Assembly: GCF_002196515.1 (NCBI RefSeq)
Contig: NZ_CP018835.1
Location: 2,418,001-2,482,000, forward strand
Direction: 5' to 3'
Length of the DNA: 64,000 nt
Source: Vibrio gazogenes
Lineage (GTDB): Bacteria; Pseudomonadota; Gammaproteobacteria; Enterobacterales; Vibrionaceae
The notes below the pieces were generated by a model that did not search any database, was not told where the DNA came from, and was given only the letters and a program-made list of their open reading frames with translations. Positions within the stretch are counted from its first letter, which is position 1, and each line of letters starts with the position of its first letter. Positions 33,637 to 42,889 of this stretch are shown piece after piece. A program made the translations under genes and the position numbers.

Positions 33637-34914
33637 TTAGTGAGCGAGCAACGCTTGTAATTCTGCTTTGATGATGTCAATACCTTTGACGATCAGTTCC
33701 GGCTCAATCGTCAATGGTGGTAGGAAGCGAATCACATTTCCTTTTACCCCACAAGATAACAAAATCACACCGGCATGGTTACTTTTTACCACAAGCTGTT
33801 TGGTTAAATCAGCAAGAGGTGCACCATTGTCAGGATCATTGAATTCGATGGCAATCATGGCGCCGACTTGACGAATGTCACCAATTTGGGGAATCTCTTT
33901 TTGCAATTCGGTCAATTGTTCCTTAAATTGCAAGCCAATATGTTGCGCCCTTTCACAGAGATTCTCTTTTTCGATGATATCGAGCACTTCTAACGCAGCA
34001 ACACAAGCGAGCGGAGAGCCTGCATAAGTCCCACCGACGCCTCCGGGATTGGCAGCATCCATAATTTCTGCCTTACCGACAACTCCGGACAGGGGGAATC
34101 CCCCGGCAATACCTTTAGCCATCGTGAACAGATCCGCTTCAATGCCGAGGTATTCTGTGGCAAACATTTTACCAGTTCGGGCAAATCCGGTCTGAATTTC
34201 GTCACAGATTAAAACAATACCGTGTTTATCACATATTTCGCGGATTTTTTGTGCCCAAGATGCAGGTGCCTGATAGAACCCGCCTTCTCCCTGAATCGGC
34301 TCAAAAATGATGGCCGCGATACGGCTCGGCTCGATATCACAAGTGAATAAATCGTCCAAAGCACTCAGGCTTTGCGCTTCAGTGACGCCATGATAGTCAT
34401 TCGGGAATGGCAGGTGATAGATTTCGTTTGGAAATGGCCCAAAACCAGTTTTGTAGGGCGCGACTTTTCCGGTAAGTCCCATACACATGTTTGTCCGGCC
34501 ATGGAAGCCGCCTTTAAAGGCGATGATGCCTGAACGGCCGGTATGTGCCCGCGCAATTTTCACCGCATTTTCTACCGCTTCTGCTCCCGTGGTCACGAAT
34601 GCCGCTTTTTTCTCAAAATTTCCCGGTGTTTTCGCCACGATTTTTTCAGCCAGTTCAACAAAGCTCGCATAAGGCGTGACCATTGAACAGGTATGACTGA
34701 AGTTGTCTAACTGCTTTTTCACGGCTTCAATAATCTGCGGATGAGAGTGACCGGTATTATTCACGGCAATCCCGGCGGCAAAATCGATATACGTTTTACC
34801 TTCAATATCCGTGATGAGCGCATTTTTAGCACTCGCCGCATAAACCGGTGCCAGATTAGCCATCCCTTTTGCGACGACTTTTTCCTTACGGGCTTGCCAT
34901 TCCATATTCGTCAT
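33637..34914 (-). CDS. gabT: 4-aminobutyrate aminotransferase
   Basis: PLP-dependent class III aminotransferase moving the amino group of GABA to 2-oxoglutarate, giving succinate semialdehyde and glutamate. 425 residues. Cofactor lysine in TMAKGIAGGFPLSG, the aspartate site CDEIQTGFARTG and GGFHGRT are present. It is 44 bases after gabD and about 120 bases before the regulator gene. The alternative reading as a related omega-amino acid transaminase cannot be excluded, but the partner gabD favours GABA or 5-aminovalerate. Confidence 0.9.
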   Translation of the reverse strand: MTNMEWQARKEKVVAKGMANLAPVYAASAKNALITDIEGKTYIDFAAGIAVNNTGHSHPQIIEAVKKQLDNFSHTCSMVTPYASFVELAEKIVAKTPGNFEKKAAFVTTGAEAVENAVKIARAHTGRSGIIAFKGGFHGRTNMCMGLTGKVAPYKTGFGPFPNEIYHLPFPNDYHGVTEAQSLSALDDLFTCDIEPSRIAAIIFEPIQGEGGFYQAPASWAQKIREICDKHGIVLICDEIQTGFARTGKMFATEYLGIEADLFTMAKGIAGGFPLSGVVGKAEIMDAANPGGVGGTYAGSPLACVAALEVLDIIEKENLCERAQHIGLQFKEQLTELQKEIPQIGDIRQVGAMIAIEFNDPDNGAPLADLTKQLVVKSNHAGVILLSCGVKGNVIRFLPPLTIEPELIVKGIDIIKAELQALLAH

Positions 34915-34958
34915 GAGTTTTTATTCCTTCACATTCAAACAGTAGTTATTGCGAGATG

Positions 34959-36389
34959 TCAGAAGCCACCAAAGCAGAGATATTTAACATTGAGATATTC
35001 ATCAATCCCTTGTTTGGCACCTTCCCGGCCAAAGCCGGATTGTTTTACACCACCGAATGGGGCGACTTCATTGGAGATAATGCCTTCATTAATCCCAACC
35101 ATGCCGTATTCAAGCTGCTCGGCAATACGAAATGCACGATTCAGTGTGCTGGTGTAGAAGTAGCTGGCTAATCCGTAAATCGTATCGTTGGCTTTTTCGA
35201 CCAGCTCATCATCATTGGTAAAGCGAACAATCGGAGCGACCGGACCGAATAATTCGGTATGGACAATCTCCATATCTTGAGTAACTTCAGTCAAAATGGT
35301 CGGTTCAACGAAAAGACCGTCCAAAGAGCGGCCGCCAAATGCGATTTTCGCGCCTTGTTCGACGGCTGTATTGATATAGCCCAAGACGCTGTTTTTCGCT
35401 TTCATATCGATCAGCGGACCGATAACGACACCCGGTTCGACGCCATTACCGACTTTCAGATCTGCCACGGCTTTGGCAAACTTTTCAACGAATTGCTCAT
35501 AAACGCTGTCCTGAACATAGAAGCGGTTTGCACACACACAGGTCTGTCCGGCATTACGGAATTTTGAGGCGATGGCACCTTTGACCGCTTCATCGATATC
35601 TGCATCATCAAAGACGATAAATGGTGCGTTGCCGCCTAATTCCATTGAGGTCCGCTTGATGGTTTCTGCACACTGTTTGATCAGGTGACTACCCACTTGA
35701 GTCGACCCGGTGAAAGACAACTTCTTAATATCATCATGACTACAGAAAATATCACCAACGGCCACTGAAGAGTGGTTGTTCACCACAATTAAAAGCTCTT
35801 TTGGCAATCCTGCTGCGTACGCTAGTTCTGCAATAGCATAGGCGGACAGCGGAGTTTGATTGGCGGGTTTGACGATAAAACTACACCCAGCCGCCAGCGC
35901 GGGCGCTGCTTTACGGGTGATCATTGCGATGGGGAAATTCCAAGGGGTGATCGCCGCAGCGACCCCAACCGGCTGTTTAATAGTCATTAAACGTTTGTTC
36001 GACGCTGGTGCCGGAATTGTATCACCGTAGGTGCGTTTTCCCTCTTCGGCAAACCACTGAATGAAAGAGGCACCGTACATGACTTCGCCTTTGGCTTCCG
36101 CCAGGGGTTTCCCTTGTTCGAGGGTCATAATTCTGGCGAGATCATCACTGTTTTCAACTACGAGGTCATACCAGCGCTTTAAAATGGCTGATCGTTCTGC
36201 GGCTGAACGCTGTTGCCAAGCTTGTTGAGCCTGCTTTGATTGCTCAATCAAAGTAAGGATATCCGTTGTTTGAACCGAAGGAATGTAAGTCAGCGTTTCA
36301 TCGGTTGCCGGATTGAGGACTGCAATCGCATCTTCACTGAAAGGACACGTTGCTTTGAGTAAGTTTTTGTTAACAATTTGGTCCATCAT
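34959..36389 (-). CDS. gabD: Succinate-semialdehyde dehydrogenase
   Basis: NAD(P)-dependent aldehyde dehydrogenase, 476 residues. Active-site Cys is in RNAGQTCVCANRFYV, general-base Glu in TSMELGGNAPFIVFD, and cofactor loop FTGSTQVGSHLI. Converts the product of GabT to succinate. First gene of gabD-gabT-regulator, with its promoter in the 216-base region shared with the TRAP genes. Two ATG codons in tandem at the start; either is possible. A glutarate-semialdehyde dehydrogenase role is possible. Confidence 0.9.
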   Translation of the reverse strand: MMDQIVNKNLLKATCPFSEDAIAVLNPATDETLTYIPSVQTTDILTLIEQSKQAQQAWQQRSAAERSAILKRWYDLVVENSDDLARIMTLEQGKPLAEAKGEVMYGASFIQWFAEEGKRTYGDTIPAPASNKRLMTIKQPVGVAAAITPWNFPIAMITRKAAPALAAGCSFIVKPANQTPLSAYAIAELAYAAGLPKELLIVVNNHSSVAVGDIFCSHDDIKKLSFTGSTQVGSHLIKQCAETIKRTSMELGGNAPFIVFDDADIDEAVKGAIASKFRNAGQTCVCANRFYVQDSVYEQFVEKFAKAVADLKVGNGVEPGVVIGPLIDMKAKNSVLGYINTAVEQGAKIAFGGRSLDGLFVEPTILTEVTQDMEIVHTELFGPVAPIVRFTNDDELVEKANDTIYGLASYFYTSTLNRAFRIAEQLEYGMVGINEGIISNEVAPFGGVKQSGFGREGAKQGIDEYLNVKYLCFGGF

Positions 36390-36447
36390 TGTGTCTCTTT
36401 TGTTAGCTGTAAGGAGAATGGTAGATCTAAAAATGACACCACCCGAA

Positions 36448-36500
36448 GTACCAGTTAGATCAATTATGTGGTACCAGCGATAAGTTTCTGGCTGGTACCA
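36448..36500. promoter_or_regulatory. Three GTACCA boxes between gabD and TRAP genes
   Basis: GTACCA occurs at 36448, 36471 and 36495, spaced 23 and 24 bases (just over two helical turns). The last two are full TGGTACCA palindromes. MocR regulators typically bind direct repeats at such spacing, so these are candidate operators for the neighbouring regulator. Confidence 0.6.
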
Positions 36501-36605
36501 TACAAATTGTCTTTCTGGTTCTATTGCTTTGGTTTTGCTTTCTTCATATTAACCTGTGAAACAAATCAGTAACAAACAAGTAACGACACAGGAAGAGGAA
36601 TTTCT

Positions 36606-37625
36606 ATGTTTGGGTTAAAGGGAAAGAAGCTTGCGAAGACATTACTGGCAGTCACGCTGGGTGTCAGCGCACTTGCGAGTTCTACGGTTAGTTTTGCCGC
36701 TGAATATAATTGGCGCTTTGCAAATCTATATGGCCGCGGTACTGCATTTGGTGCCGTTTATGAAGACTTGGCGAAAAATATTGAAACCATGTCCAATGGT
36801 CGCATTGCTGTGCAAGTTCTGTACTCTGGAGAAGGCGTGGGTACCAGTGGTATCTTAGGTGCTGTACGTTCCGGTCTGATTACAATGGGCGCACCTTTCC
36901 AACCTATGCACGCGGGTGAGTTTCCGGCTGGGGTTGTGGAAGTTGGTTTGCCTGGTGGAACATCGGATGCCAGTGAACTCATGACATTATTTCATGAGCG
37001 GGGCTGGGGCGATGTGTTGAAAAAAGCCTATGCCTCTCAGGGGATCGTTTGGCTGGAACCTTATATTCAACCCCCTGTTTATATCATTACCAAAAAACCA
37101 ATCAACTCGATTGCTGATTTTAAAGGCATGAAAATTCGTGCGCCGGGAGCTTATGGTAAGTTCTTGCGTAATCTCGGTGCGGCACCCGTTTCTCTGTCTT
37201 GGAGTGAAATCTATACGTCACTGGCAACCGGCGTTATCGATGGCTCTATCGGTTCAAATATGATTGATCACCGCGATGGTAACCATGTGGAAGTTGCAAA
37301 ATACATGTATCCGCTACCCATTGCCGGTGCTCAGGTGCTACCGATTATTGTCAACCAAAAAGCCTGGAATAAATTGCCGAAAGATCTGCAAGCCATTGTG
37401 AAAGGTGCGACGGCCGAACATGCGATTGAGCAGTTGACGAAGTCCAAACTGTGGGAATCTCAGGCTGTGGCGGAGATGGAAGCCAAAGGATTGAAATGGA
37501 GTCCTGCGCCATCTGAAGCCGACAAAAAAGCTTGGAAAGCAGCAGGGGTATCACTTGCGCAGGAATATGCCAGTGCCGACCCTTATTCAAAACAGCTTGT
37601 TGAGATCCTCAATAAGAAGCAGTAA
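36606..37625 (+). CDS. TRAP transporter solute-binding protein (DctP-type)
   Basis: 339 residues with a signal peptide (about 1-31, ending VSFA before AEYNWRF), then the DctP fold. The conserved Arg that pairs with a substrate carboxylate is probably in GMKIRAPGAYGKF (about 175-187). AGGAAGAGGA precedes the ATG. It is the periplasmic component of the downstream DctQM permease. Divergence from gabD suggests it brings in GABA or a compound broken down to it, but the ligand cannot be read from sequence. Most TRAP substrates are carboxylates; GABA would be unusual. Confidence 0.93.
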   Translation: MFGLKGKKLAKTLLAVTLGVSALASSTVSFAAEYNWRFANLYGRGTAFGAVYEDLAKNIETMSNGRIAVQVLYSGEGVGTSGILGAVRSGLITMGAPFQPMHAGEFPAGVVEVGLPGGTSDASELMTLFHERGWGDVLKKAYASQGIVWLEPYIQPPVYIITKKPINSIADFKGMKIRAPGAYGKFLRNLGAAPVSLSWSEIYTSLATGVIDGSIGSNMIDHRDGNHVEVAKYMYPLPIAGAQVLPIIVNQKAWNKLPKDLQAIVKGATAEHAIEQLTKSKLWESQAVAEMEAKGLKWSPAPSEADKKAWKAAGVSLAQEYASADPYSKQLVEILNKKQ

Positions 37626-37680
37626 CAAGGAATAATCAAGGTGAATCTGATGGTTCACCTTGATTGGTTTGGGAGTTTAT

Positions 37681-38328
37681 ATGGTTGAATCAATTTTAAG
37701 AGGATATTGCCAGTTAGTCAGGTATGTAGTCGGCCTAATCGGGCGTTCGGTATCCTATCTGCTTCCTGTATTAGCCACGATTGTTGCCTACGAAGTTTTT
37801 GCTCGTTATGTGATTGATAAACCAACTATTTGGGGGTATGACACTTCACTTTTTCTGTTTGGATATATTGCCGCTTTAGGCGGTGCATATGCGCAGCAAC
37901 GTGAAGCACACATTAACGTGGACATCGTACACGGTAAAGTCTCGGAAAAGACTCGCCGGATTTTTGACCTGATCACTGCGGTTCTGGCGATAGGATTTTT
38001 AGTGGTCATGATCAAAACTTGCTATGGCATGTTTTTGGAAAGCCTTCAATTCCATTACAGAACCAAGAGTGAATGGGCTCCGCCGATGCATCACTTCTGG
38101 CTGATGATCACTGTTTCTGCGAGCATTTTTGTTGCCCAATATTCAACTGAATTGATCAGTAATCTATTTTTCCTCATCACAGGACGTGAACTGAGCGGCA
38201 CTGTGCATCCACATATCAGCCTTGATGATCAGCCTTTCCATGTCAGTTTAGATGATGAGCCGTTTCATGCAGAGGAGCATCCGGTAGAGAAGTCCGTTTG
38301 TGACAAGGAGAATTCAAATGGGAATTGA
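37681..38328 (+). CDS. TRAP transporter small permease (DctQ-type)
   Basis: 215 residues from ATG after GGGAG (frame open a few codons farther from a TTG). Four hydrophobic helices, the DctQ pattern. The C-terminal tail after the last helix is odd: hydrophilic, rich in Asp, Glu and His, with a near-duplicate motif SLDDQPFH / SLDDEPFH, ending Asn-rich. Overlaps dctM by 11 bases. Membrane subunit of the TRAP transporter. Confidence 0.88.
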   Translation: MVESILRGYCQLVRYVVGLIGRSVSYLLPVLATIVAYEVFARYVIDKPTIWGYDTSLFLFGYIAALGGAYAQQREAHINVDIVHGKVSEKTRRIFDLITAVLAIGFLVVMIKTCYGMFLESLQFHYRTKSEWAPPMHHFWLMITVSASIFVAQYSTELISNLFFLITGRELSGTVHPHISLDDQPFHVSLDDEPFHAEEHPVEKSVCDKENSNGN

Positions 38329-39637
38329 GATGTTAACCCTTGTTTTGCTGGCATGTATTCTGACCGCTTTTGTGTTAGGTGCACAAGTGGGACTGGCATT
38401 GGGTGGCATTGCCATGGGCGTCGGTTATCTGGTTTGGGGAGAGGCGTTGTTTAATATTGTGCCGACCACCGTTGAAAGCACATTTTTTAATTTTATTCTG
38501 CTCGCGATTCCACTTTATATCTATATGGGACAGATCCTCACTCGATCCGGAATTGGGGATGCGATGTTTAATGCCAGTCAACTGCTTATCGGTCGAGTGC
38601 GCGGTTCTTTGGCAATTAGTGTCATTGGGGTTTGCTCCATGATTGGAGCCATGGTTGGCATCATTGGTGCCGGTATCATGACTTCCAGCAGTATTGCTCT
38701 CAAACCGATGCTTGAGCGTGGCTATGACAAGAAGCTAGCGCTTGGGGTGATTATGGCTGGTGGCTCTTTGGGGATTCTTATTCCACCGAGTATTCCAATG
38801 ATCATGTTTGCTTCTGCGACACAAAACTCAGTTGGCAAAATGTTCTTGGGAGCCATGATCCCTGCATTGATTACGATTGTTCTGTTGATCACTTACGTGG
38901 TGATCTCTTGTAAATTGAATCCGGAGCGGGCTCCGCTCGATTCTGACAACGATATTCAGGTGCCGAAAGGGTATGAGCGGTTTAAGACTATTCGTGACGG
39001 TGCGTCATCACTTGCTCTGATCGTGGTGGTTCTTGGCAGTATTATCGCTGGGATAGCAACACCGACGGAATCCGGGGCTCTGGGTGTGATGGGCGCGATT
39101 CTGTTATCGATCCTGTTTAAGCGCTTTAAACCGGAGATGCTCAGACGTTCGGGAATGCAAACCGCGCTGCTGGTGAGCGTGGCTATGTGGATTATTCTCG
39201 GTGCATCGGTTTTCAGTAATTTCCATTTACTGATGGGAATCCAAGGGATGGTGTCTGGCTTTACCCAAGGGTTGGATTTACCACCGATCATGATCATTAT
39301 TATGTTCCAACTGATCATGCTGTTATTGGGATTCATCATCGATGAATTTATCATTGTGCTGATGTGTGCCCCAATATTTACGCCGGTTGCGGTATCACTT
39401 GGCTACGATCCGATCTGGTTCGGTGTGTTGATGATTCTGAATATTGTGATTGCTGTTCAGACACCGCCTTACGGTTTTGCGTTGTTCTACCTGAAAGGGA
39501 TTGCTCCGAAAGGAGTGACCATGATGGATCTGTATAAATCGGTATTACCGTTTATTACCGTACAGTTTATTGTGTTGGTCATTTGTATGATTTTCCCGGA
39601 TCTGGTGACTTGGTTACCGAATCTGGTCATTCACTAA
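38318..39637 (+). CDS. TRAP transporter large permease (DctM-type)
   Basis: 439 residues from ATG (MGIEMLTLVLLA) after AAGGAG. About 11-12 helices. Gly-rich IGAMVGIIGAGIMTSSSIALKPM and GGSLGILIPPSIPMIMFA are DctM signatures, and FIIDEFIIVLMCAPIFTPV is near the end. Na+-coupled channel subunit. Ends just before two terminators. Confidence 0.95.
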   Translation: MGIEMLTLVLLACILTAFVLGAQVGLALGGIAMGVGYLVWGEALFNIVPTTVESTFFNFILLAIPLYIYMGQILTRSGIGDAMFNASQLLIGRVRGSLAISVIGVCSMIGAMVGIIGAGIMTSSSIALKPMLERGYDKKLALGVIMAGGSLGILIPPSIPMIMFASATQNSVGKMFLGAMIPALITIVLLITYVVISCKLNPERAPLDSDNDIQVPKGYERFKTIRDGASSLALIVVVLGSIIAGIATPTESGALGVMGAILLSILFKRFKPEMLRRSGMQTALLVSVAMWIILGASVFSNFHLLMGIQGMVSGFTQGLDLPPIMIIIMFQLIMLLLGFIIDEFIIVLMCAPIFTPVAVSLGYDPIWFGVLMILNIVIAVQTPPYGFALFYLKGIAPKGVTMMDLYKSVLPFITVQFIVLVICMIFPDLVTWLPNLVIH

Positions 39638-39691
39638 TGGCTTGTGCCACAGACGCTTTTATCCGTATAAAAGTATTAACCGTTTGATAAA

Positions 39692-39716
39692 AACCTGCCC
39701 GACGGCAGGTTTTTTA
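39692..39716 (+). terminator. Terminator after TRAP operon
   Basis: AACCTGCC/GGCAGGTT stem (39692-39699 with 39704-39711) with CGAC loop and T-run. Confidence 0.9.
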
Positions 39717-39747
39717 CTGTATGTCTCGATTGAACAAGGATGACAAA

Positions 39748-39782
39748 AGAAAAAGCCCTTTCCATAGAGAAAGGGCTTTGAA
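39748..39782 (-). terminator. Terminator after serA
   Basis: AAAGCCCTTTC/GAAAGGGCTTT stem (39752-39762 with 39769-39779), followed by T-rich sequence on the minus strand. Confidence 0.88.
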
Positions 39783-39802
39783 CTTGAGATATCAAGCAGG
39801 GA

Positions 39803-41032
39803 TTAATGCAGAATCCGCGCGCGGATTGTCCCTTCGATTTTCTTCAGCTTACGCAATGCTTCTTCTGAGCGGGCTGTTTCAACATCAATGACCACATAAC
39901 CGACATCAGCAGAAGTTTGCAGATACTGCGCGGCGATGTTGATACTATCCTCTGCGAAAATCGTGTTGATCTGATTGAGAATGCCCGGACGGTTTTGGTG
40001 AATATGCAGCAGACGAGAACATTCTCTGAGTTCTGGCAGCGATACTTCTGGCAGGTTAACACTGGATACGGTCGAGCCATTATCAGAGTATTTGACAATC
40101 TTGCCTGCCACTTCAATCCCGATATTTTCTTGCGCTTCTTGCGTTGACCCACCGACATGTGGAGTCAGGATGACGTTGTCAAACTGAAGCAGTGGTGATT
40201 CGAACGGGTCTGCATTCGTTTTTGGCTCAACCGGGAATACGTCGATTGCCGCCCCTGTCACTTGTTTTGATTCCAATGCACCACATAGGGCATCAATATC
40301 GACGACAGTTCCCCGTGCCGCATTGATGAAGATTGAATTCGGTCTCATTTGAGAGAATTCTTTACTGGAAATCATATTTTTAGTGTCGGGTGTTTCAGGT
40401 ACATGCAGAGAGATGACATCACATTTACCGAGCAGTTCTGCCAGAGAGGCAACTTGGATGGCATTGCCCAGAGATAGTTTGTTCTCAATATCGTAGTAGT
40501 AAACCCGCATTCCTAAGTTTTCAGCAATAATTCCCAGTTGCGTACCGATATGACCATAGCCGATGATCCCGAGATTTTTCCCGCGAGCTTCAAAACTCTG
40601 GTCAGCACTTTTTTTCCAGATACCGCGGTGTGCGAGCGCATTTTTTTCCGGCACGCCCCGTAGCAGTAGCAAAATCTCACCCATAACCAGTTCGGCAACA
40701 CTGCGGGTATTGGAGAAGGGGGCATTGAAAACAGGAATCCCGCGTTTTGCCGCCGCACTTAAATCAACTTGATTAGTCCCGATACAAAAACAACCGATAC
40801 CAACCAGTTTCTTCGCTGCGTTGATAACATTCTCCGTCAGGTTGGTACGGGAACGAATACCGACAAAATGTGCATCCTGAATGGCTTCTAATAGTTCGGC
40901 TTCGGATAATGAACCTTTGTGATATTCGATATTGGTATAGCCAGCTTCCTGAAGCACCGCGACTGCAGAGCTATGAACACCTTCAAGAAGTAAAATTTTA
41001 ATTTTGTTTTTTTCCAATGAAACCTTGGCCAT
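39803..41032 (-). CDS. serA: D-3-phosphoglycerate dehydrogenase
   Basis: First step of serine synthesis. 409 residues, E. coli length. NAD-binding GIIGYGHIGTQLG (about 158-170), catalytic Arg/Glu/His region with NAARGTVVDIDAL and TPHVGGSTQEAQENIG, and a C-terminal ACT domain (about 335-409) for serine feedback. Monocistronic, same strand as rpiA. In E. coli it also lies next to rpiA. Confidence 0.97.
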   Translation of the reverse strand: MAKVSLEKNKIKILLLEGVHSSAVAVLQEAGYTNIEYHKGSLSEAELLEAIQDAHFVGIRSRTNLTENVINAAKKLVGIGCFCIGTNQVDLSAAAKRGIPVFNAPFSNTRSVAELVMGEILLLLRGVPEKNALAHRGIWKKSADQSFEARGKNLGIIGYGHIGTQLGIIAENLGMRVYYYDIENKLSLGNAIQVASLAELLGKCDVISLHVPETPDTKNMISSKEFSQMRPNSIFINAARGTVVDIDALCGALESKQVTGAAIDVFPVEPKTNADPFESPLLQFDNVILTPHVGGSTQEAQENIGIEVAGKIVKYSDNGSTVSSVNLPEVSLPELRECSRLLHIHQNRPGILNQINTIFAEDSINIAAQYLQTSADVGYVVIDVETARSEEALRKLKKIEGTIRARILH

Positions 41033-41215
41033 TATTTTTGTCCTTAACGATGGAAAGATGAAGAAATGGGGTGCACGGTGGCCAAAACGGAGAATTTAGC
41101 ATTTTATTAACAAGCAAACGTTTGCCTCGCGCATCTTCTCACCATAAAGTAACAAAAAAAATCCCTAATTGGTAAGAAATTTCCGTCATAAGGAATAATT
41201 TTTCTATAGCCAATA

Positions 41216-41243
41216 AAAAAACGGCACGCAACGTACCGTTTTC
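41216..41243 (-). terminator. Terminator after rpiA
   Basis: AAACGG/CCGTTT stem with internal ACG/CGT pairs around a CAA loop (about 41217-41240), followed by T-rich sequence on the minus strand (TTTTTTATTGG). Confidence 0.8.
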
Positions 41244-41281
41244 CATGATCTATTCATATTGGTGCAAAGAATTCTAATGAT

Positions 41282-41938
41282 TTACTCAATAAATTGGGTG
41301 CCGTCGGGCGTACCGATAATCACGATATCTGCCCCGCGATGTGCAAACAGACCATTAGTTACAACACCGGGAATATTATTGAGGGTTGATTCCAAGGCTT
41401 TGGGATCAGTAATTTGCATATTGTGTACATCGAGGATGATGTTGCCATTATCTGTCAGTACGCCATCACGATAAACCGGGTCGCCCCCAAGTTTTTTCAG
41501 CGCTCGGGAAACTTGCTCGCGGGCCATTGGAATGACCTCGATAGGCAGCGGAAACTGACCCAGTACATCAACCGTCTTGGTGCCATCAACAATACACACA
41601 AATGTATCAGAGATTGCAGCAACAATTTTTTCCCGTGTGAGGGCTGCGCCGCCGCCTTTGATCATATCCCGCATTGGATTGATTTCATCGGCACCATCAA
41701 TATAGACATCCAGTTTTTCAACATCATTACAGTCGTATACCTGAATCCCTAATGCTTCAAGTTTCTCTGTCGATGCTTTTGAGCTGGAGACAGCACCTTT
41801 AATCTCATCTTTGACTGACCCTAAAGCGTCGATAAAGTGATTGACGGTCGAGCCGGTGCCTACTCCGATAATGCCACCTTTGACGACATATTTGAGTGCA
41901 GCCCATCCCGCCTCTTTTTTCATTTCGTCCTGGGTCAT
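41282..41938 (-). CDS. rpiA: Ribose-5-phosphate isomerase A
   Basis: Interconverts ribose 5-phosphate and ribulose 5-phosphate in the pentose phosphate pathway. 218 residues, usual length (219). Substrate loops [13 protein letters not shown] (about 28-40), DGADEINP (84-91) and [14 protein letters not shown] are intact. Start [18 protein letters not shown] with GGAG before it. Ends with a terminator 40 bases on. Confidence 0.97.
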   Translation of the reverse strand: MTQDEMKKEAGWAALKYVVKGGIIGVGTGSTVNHFIDALGSVKDEIKGAVSSSKASTEKLEALGIQVYDCNDVEKLDVYIDGADEINPMRDMIKGGGAALTREKIVAAISDTFVCIVDGTKTVDVLGQFPLPIEVIPMAREQVSRALKKLGGDPVYRDGVLTDNGNIILDVHNMQITDPKALESTLNNIPGVVTNGLFAHRGADIVIIGTPDGTQFIE

Positions 41939-42092
41939 GTATTGATCTCCTGCTGATTGCGCGTAAATGCTATCTGAATATGTAATCGATATTTCCGCGG
42001 AGGATTATATACTCATCTTCACAGGAGTTGCAGCGTGAATCCTTCTTTTCCGCTGTCTTGTATCACATCATGTTGTACTACCATATATCCGT

Positions 42093-42674
42093 TTATTCCC
42101 ATGACCATATTTTGTCGGGTGTAACGATCTTTGGCAGTGGCACATCCCAAGATTCAATCGGCAGTTGTTCGACAAACTGACACGCGTGGGCGAGCCCGAT
42201 TGGTTTGGCACCGCTTCGGCTTTTAAACCAAGGTTCTAAGGTTCGGTCATAATAACCGCCTCCCATACCGAGACGGTGTCCTGATGCATCGAAGCCAACC
42301 AGTGGGGTAAAAATCAGATCAAGCTGGCGTGTCGGAAGAATCAATTGCTGATTCAGCCGTGGTTCAGCAATACCGTAACGGTTCTGAACCATGTCAGTCT
42401 CTGGTGTATAACGTAAGAAAAGCAGCTGACCGGTTGAAAAAGGATGAATCACGGGGAGATAAACGGATTTGTCTTGTTGCCAGAGCCATTCGATCAAAGC
42501 GTGGGTGGAGAGTTCACCATCAGTGGATAAATAAACAGCGATATGTTGGCTGGTATTCAGCTCGGGTAGGTGGGAGAGTTGACGAATTATCTGCTCACTG
42601 GCTGTTTGCTGAAACGCGTCAGAGAGCTGTTTCCTTCTGTCGCGGATCTGCTTTCTGAAAGCAGCGCGCGTCAT
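42093..42674 (-). CDS. ygfA: 5-formyltetrahydrofolate cyclo-ligase family protein
   Basis: 193 residues from MTRAAFRKQIRDRRKQL. A longer frame would run into the 6S RNA gene and is rejected. Nucleotide and metal-binding motifs are typical: RKQIRDRR, PLVGFDASGHRLGMGGGYYDRTL. Converts 5-formyl-THF to methenyl-THF; in E. coli linked to persistence. The gene follows the 6S RNA by 17 bases, as in E. coli, so it is probably co-transcribed with it. Confidence 0.92.
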   Translation of the reverse strand: MTRAAFRKQIRDRRKQLSDAFQQTASEQIIRQLSHLPELNTSQHIAVYLSTDGELSTHALIEWLWQQDKSVYLPVIHPFSTGQLLFLRYTPETDMVQNRYGIAEPRLNQQLILPTRQLDLIFTPLVGFDASGHRLGMGGGYYDRTLEPWFKSRSGAKPIGLAHACQFVEQLPIESWDVPLPKIVTPDKIWSWE

Positions 42675-42691
42675 GTCGTTCTGGTGCATAG

Positions 42692-42875
42692 GGAACCCCA
42701 AAGTGCCGTTGCAGATGTTTGACCCTTGAACCAGCTGGTTCAAGGCGGATCAGTAATGTTGACCGTAGGCTTCTCGGTGCGTGCCGAGCTTGCTCAATAG
42801 CCAGCAAGTACCAACCCTTATGTATTGCTTATCGGCTCAGGGACGTAATCCGCTGACGAACACTTCAGGGTAAAT
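42692..42875 (-). ncRNA. ssrS: 6S RNA
   Basis: About 184 nt between zapA and ygfA on the minus strand, the E. coli length and context. Recognised from the conserved parts: CCTGAGCCGATA, GCTCGG...CCGAGAAGCCT, and CCTTGAACCA...GGTTCAAGGGT, with closing stem CCCTGAAGTG/CACTTTGGGG. The product mimics an open promoter and binds sigma-70 RNA polymerase in stationary phase. Ends are approximate by alignment with E. coli. Confidence 0.93.
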
Positions 42876-42889
42876 TTTGTGGCGCTGAG

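Noticed and set aside
42675..42807. Longer start of ygfA and a 62-codon frame over the 6S RNA
   Set aside because: Overlaps the conserved 6S RNA; the shorter ygfA fits the family.
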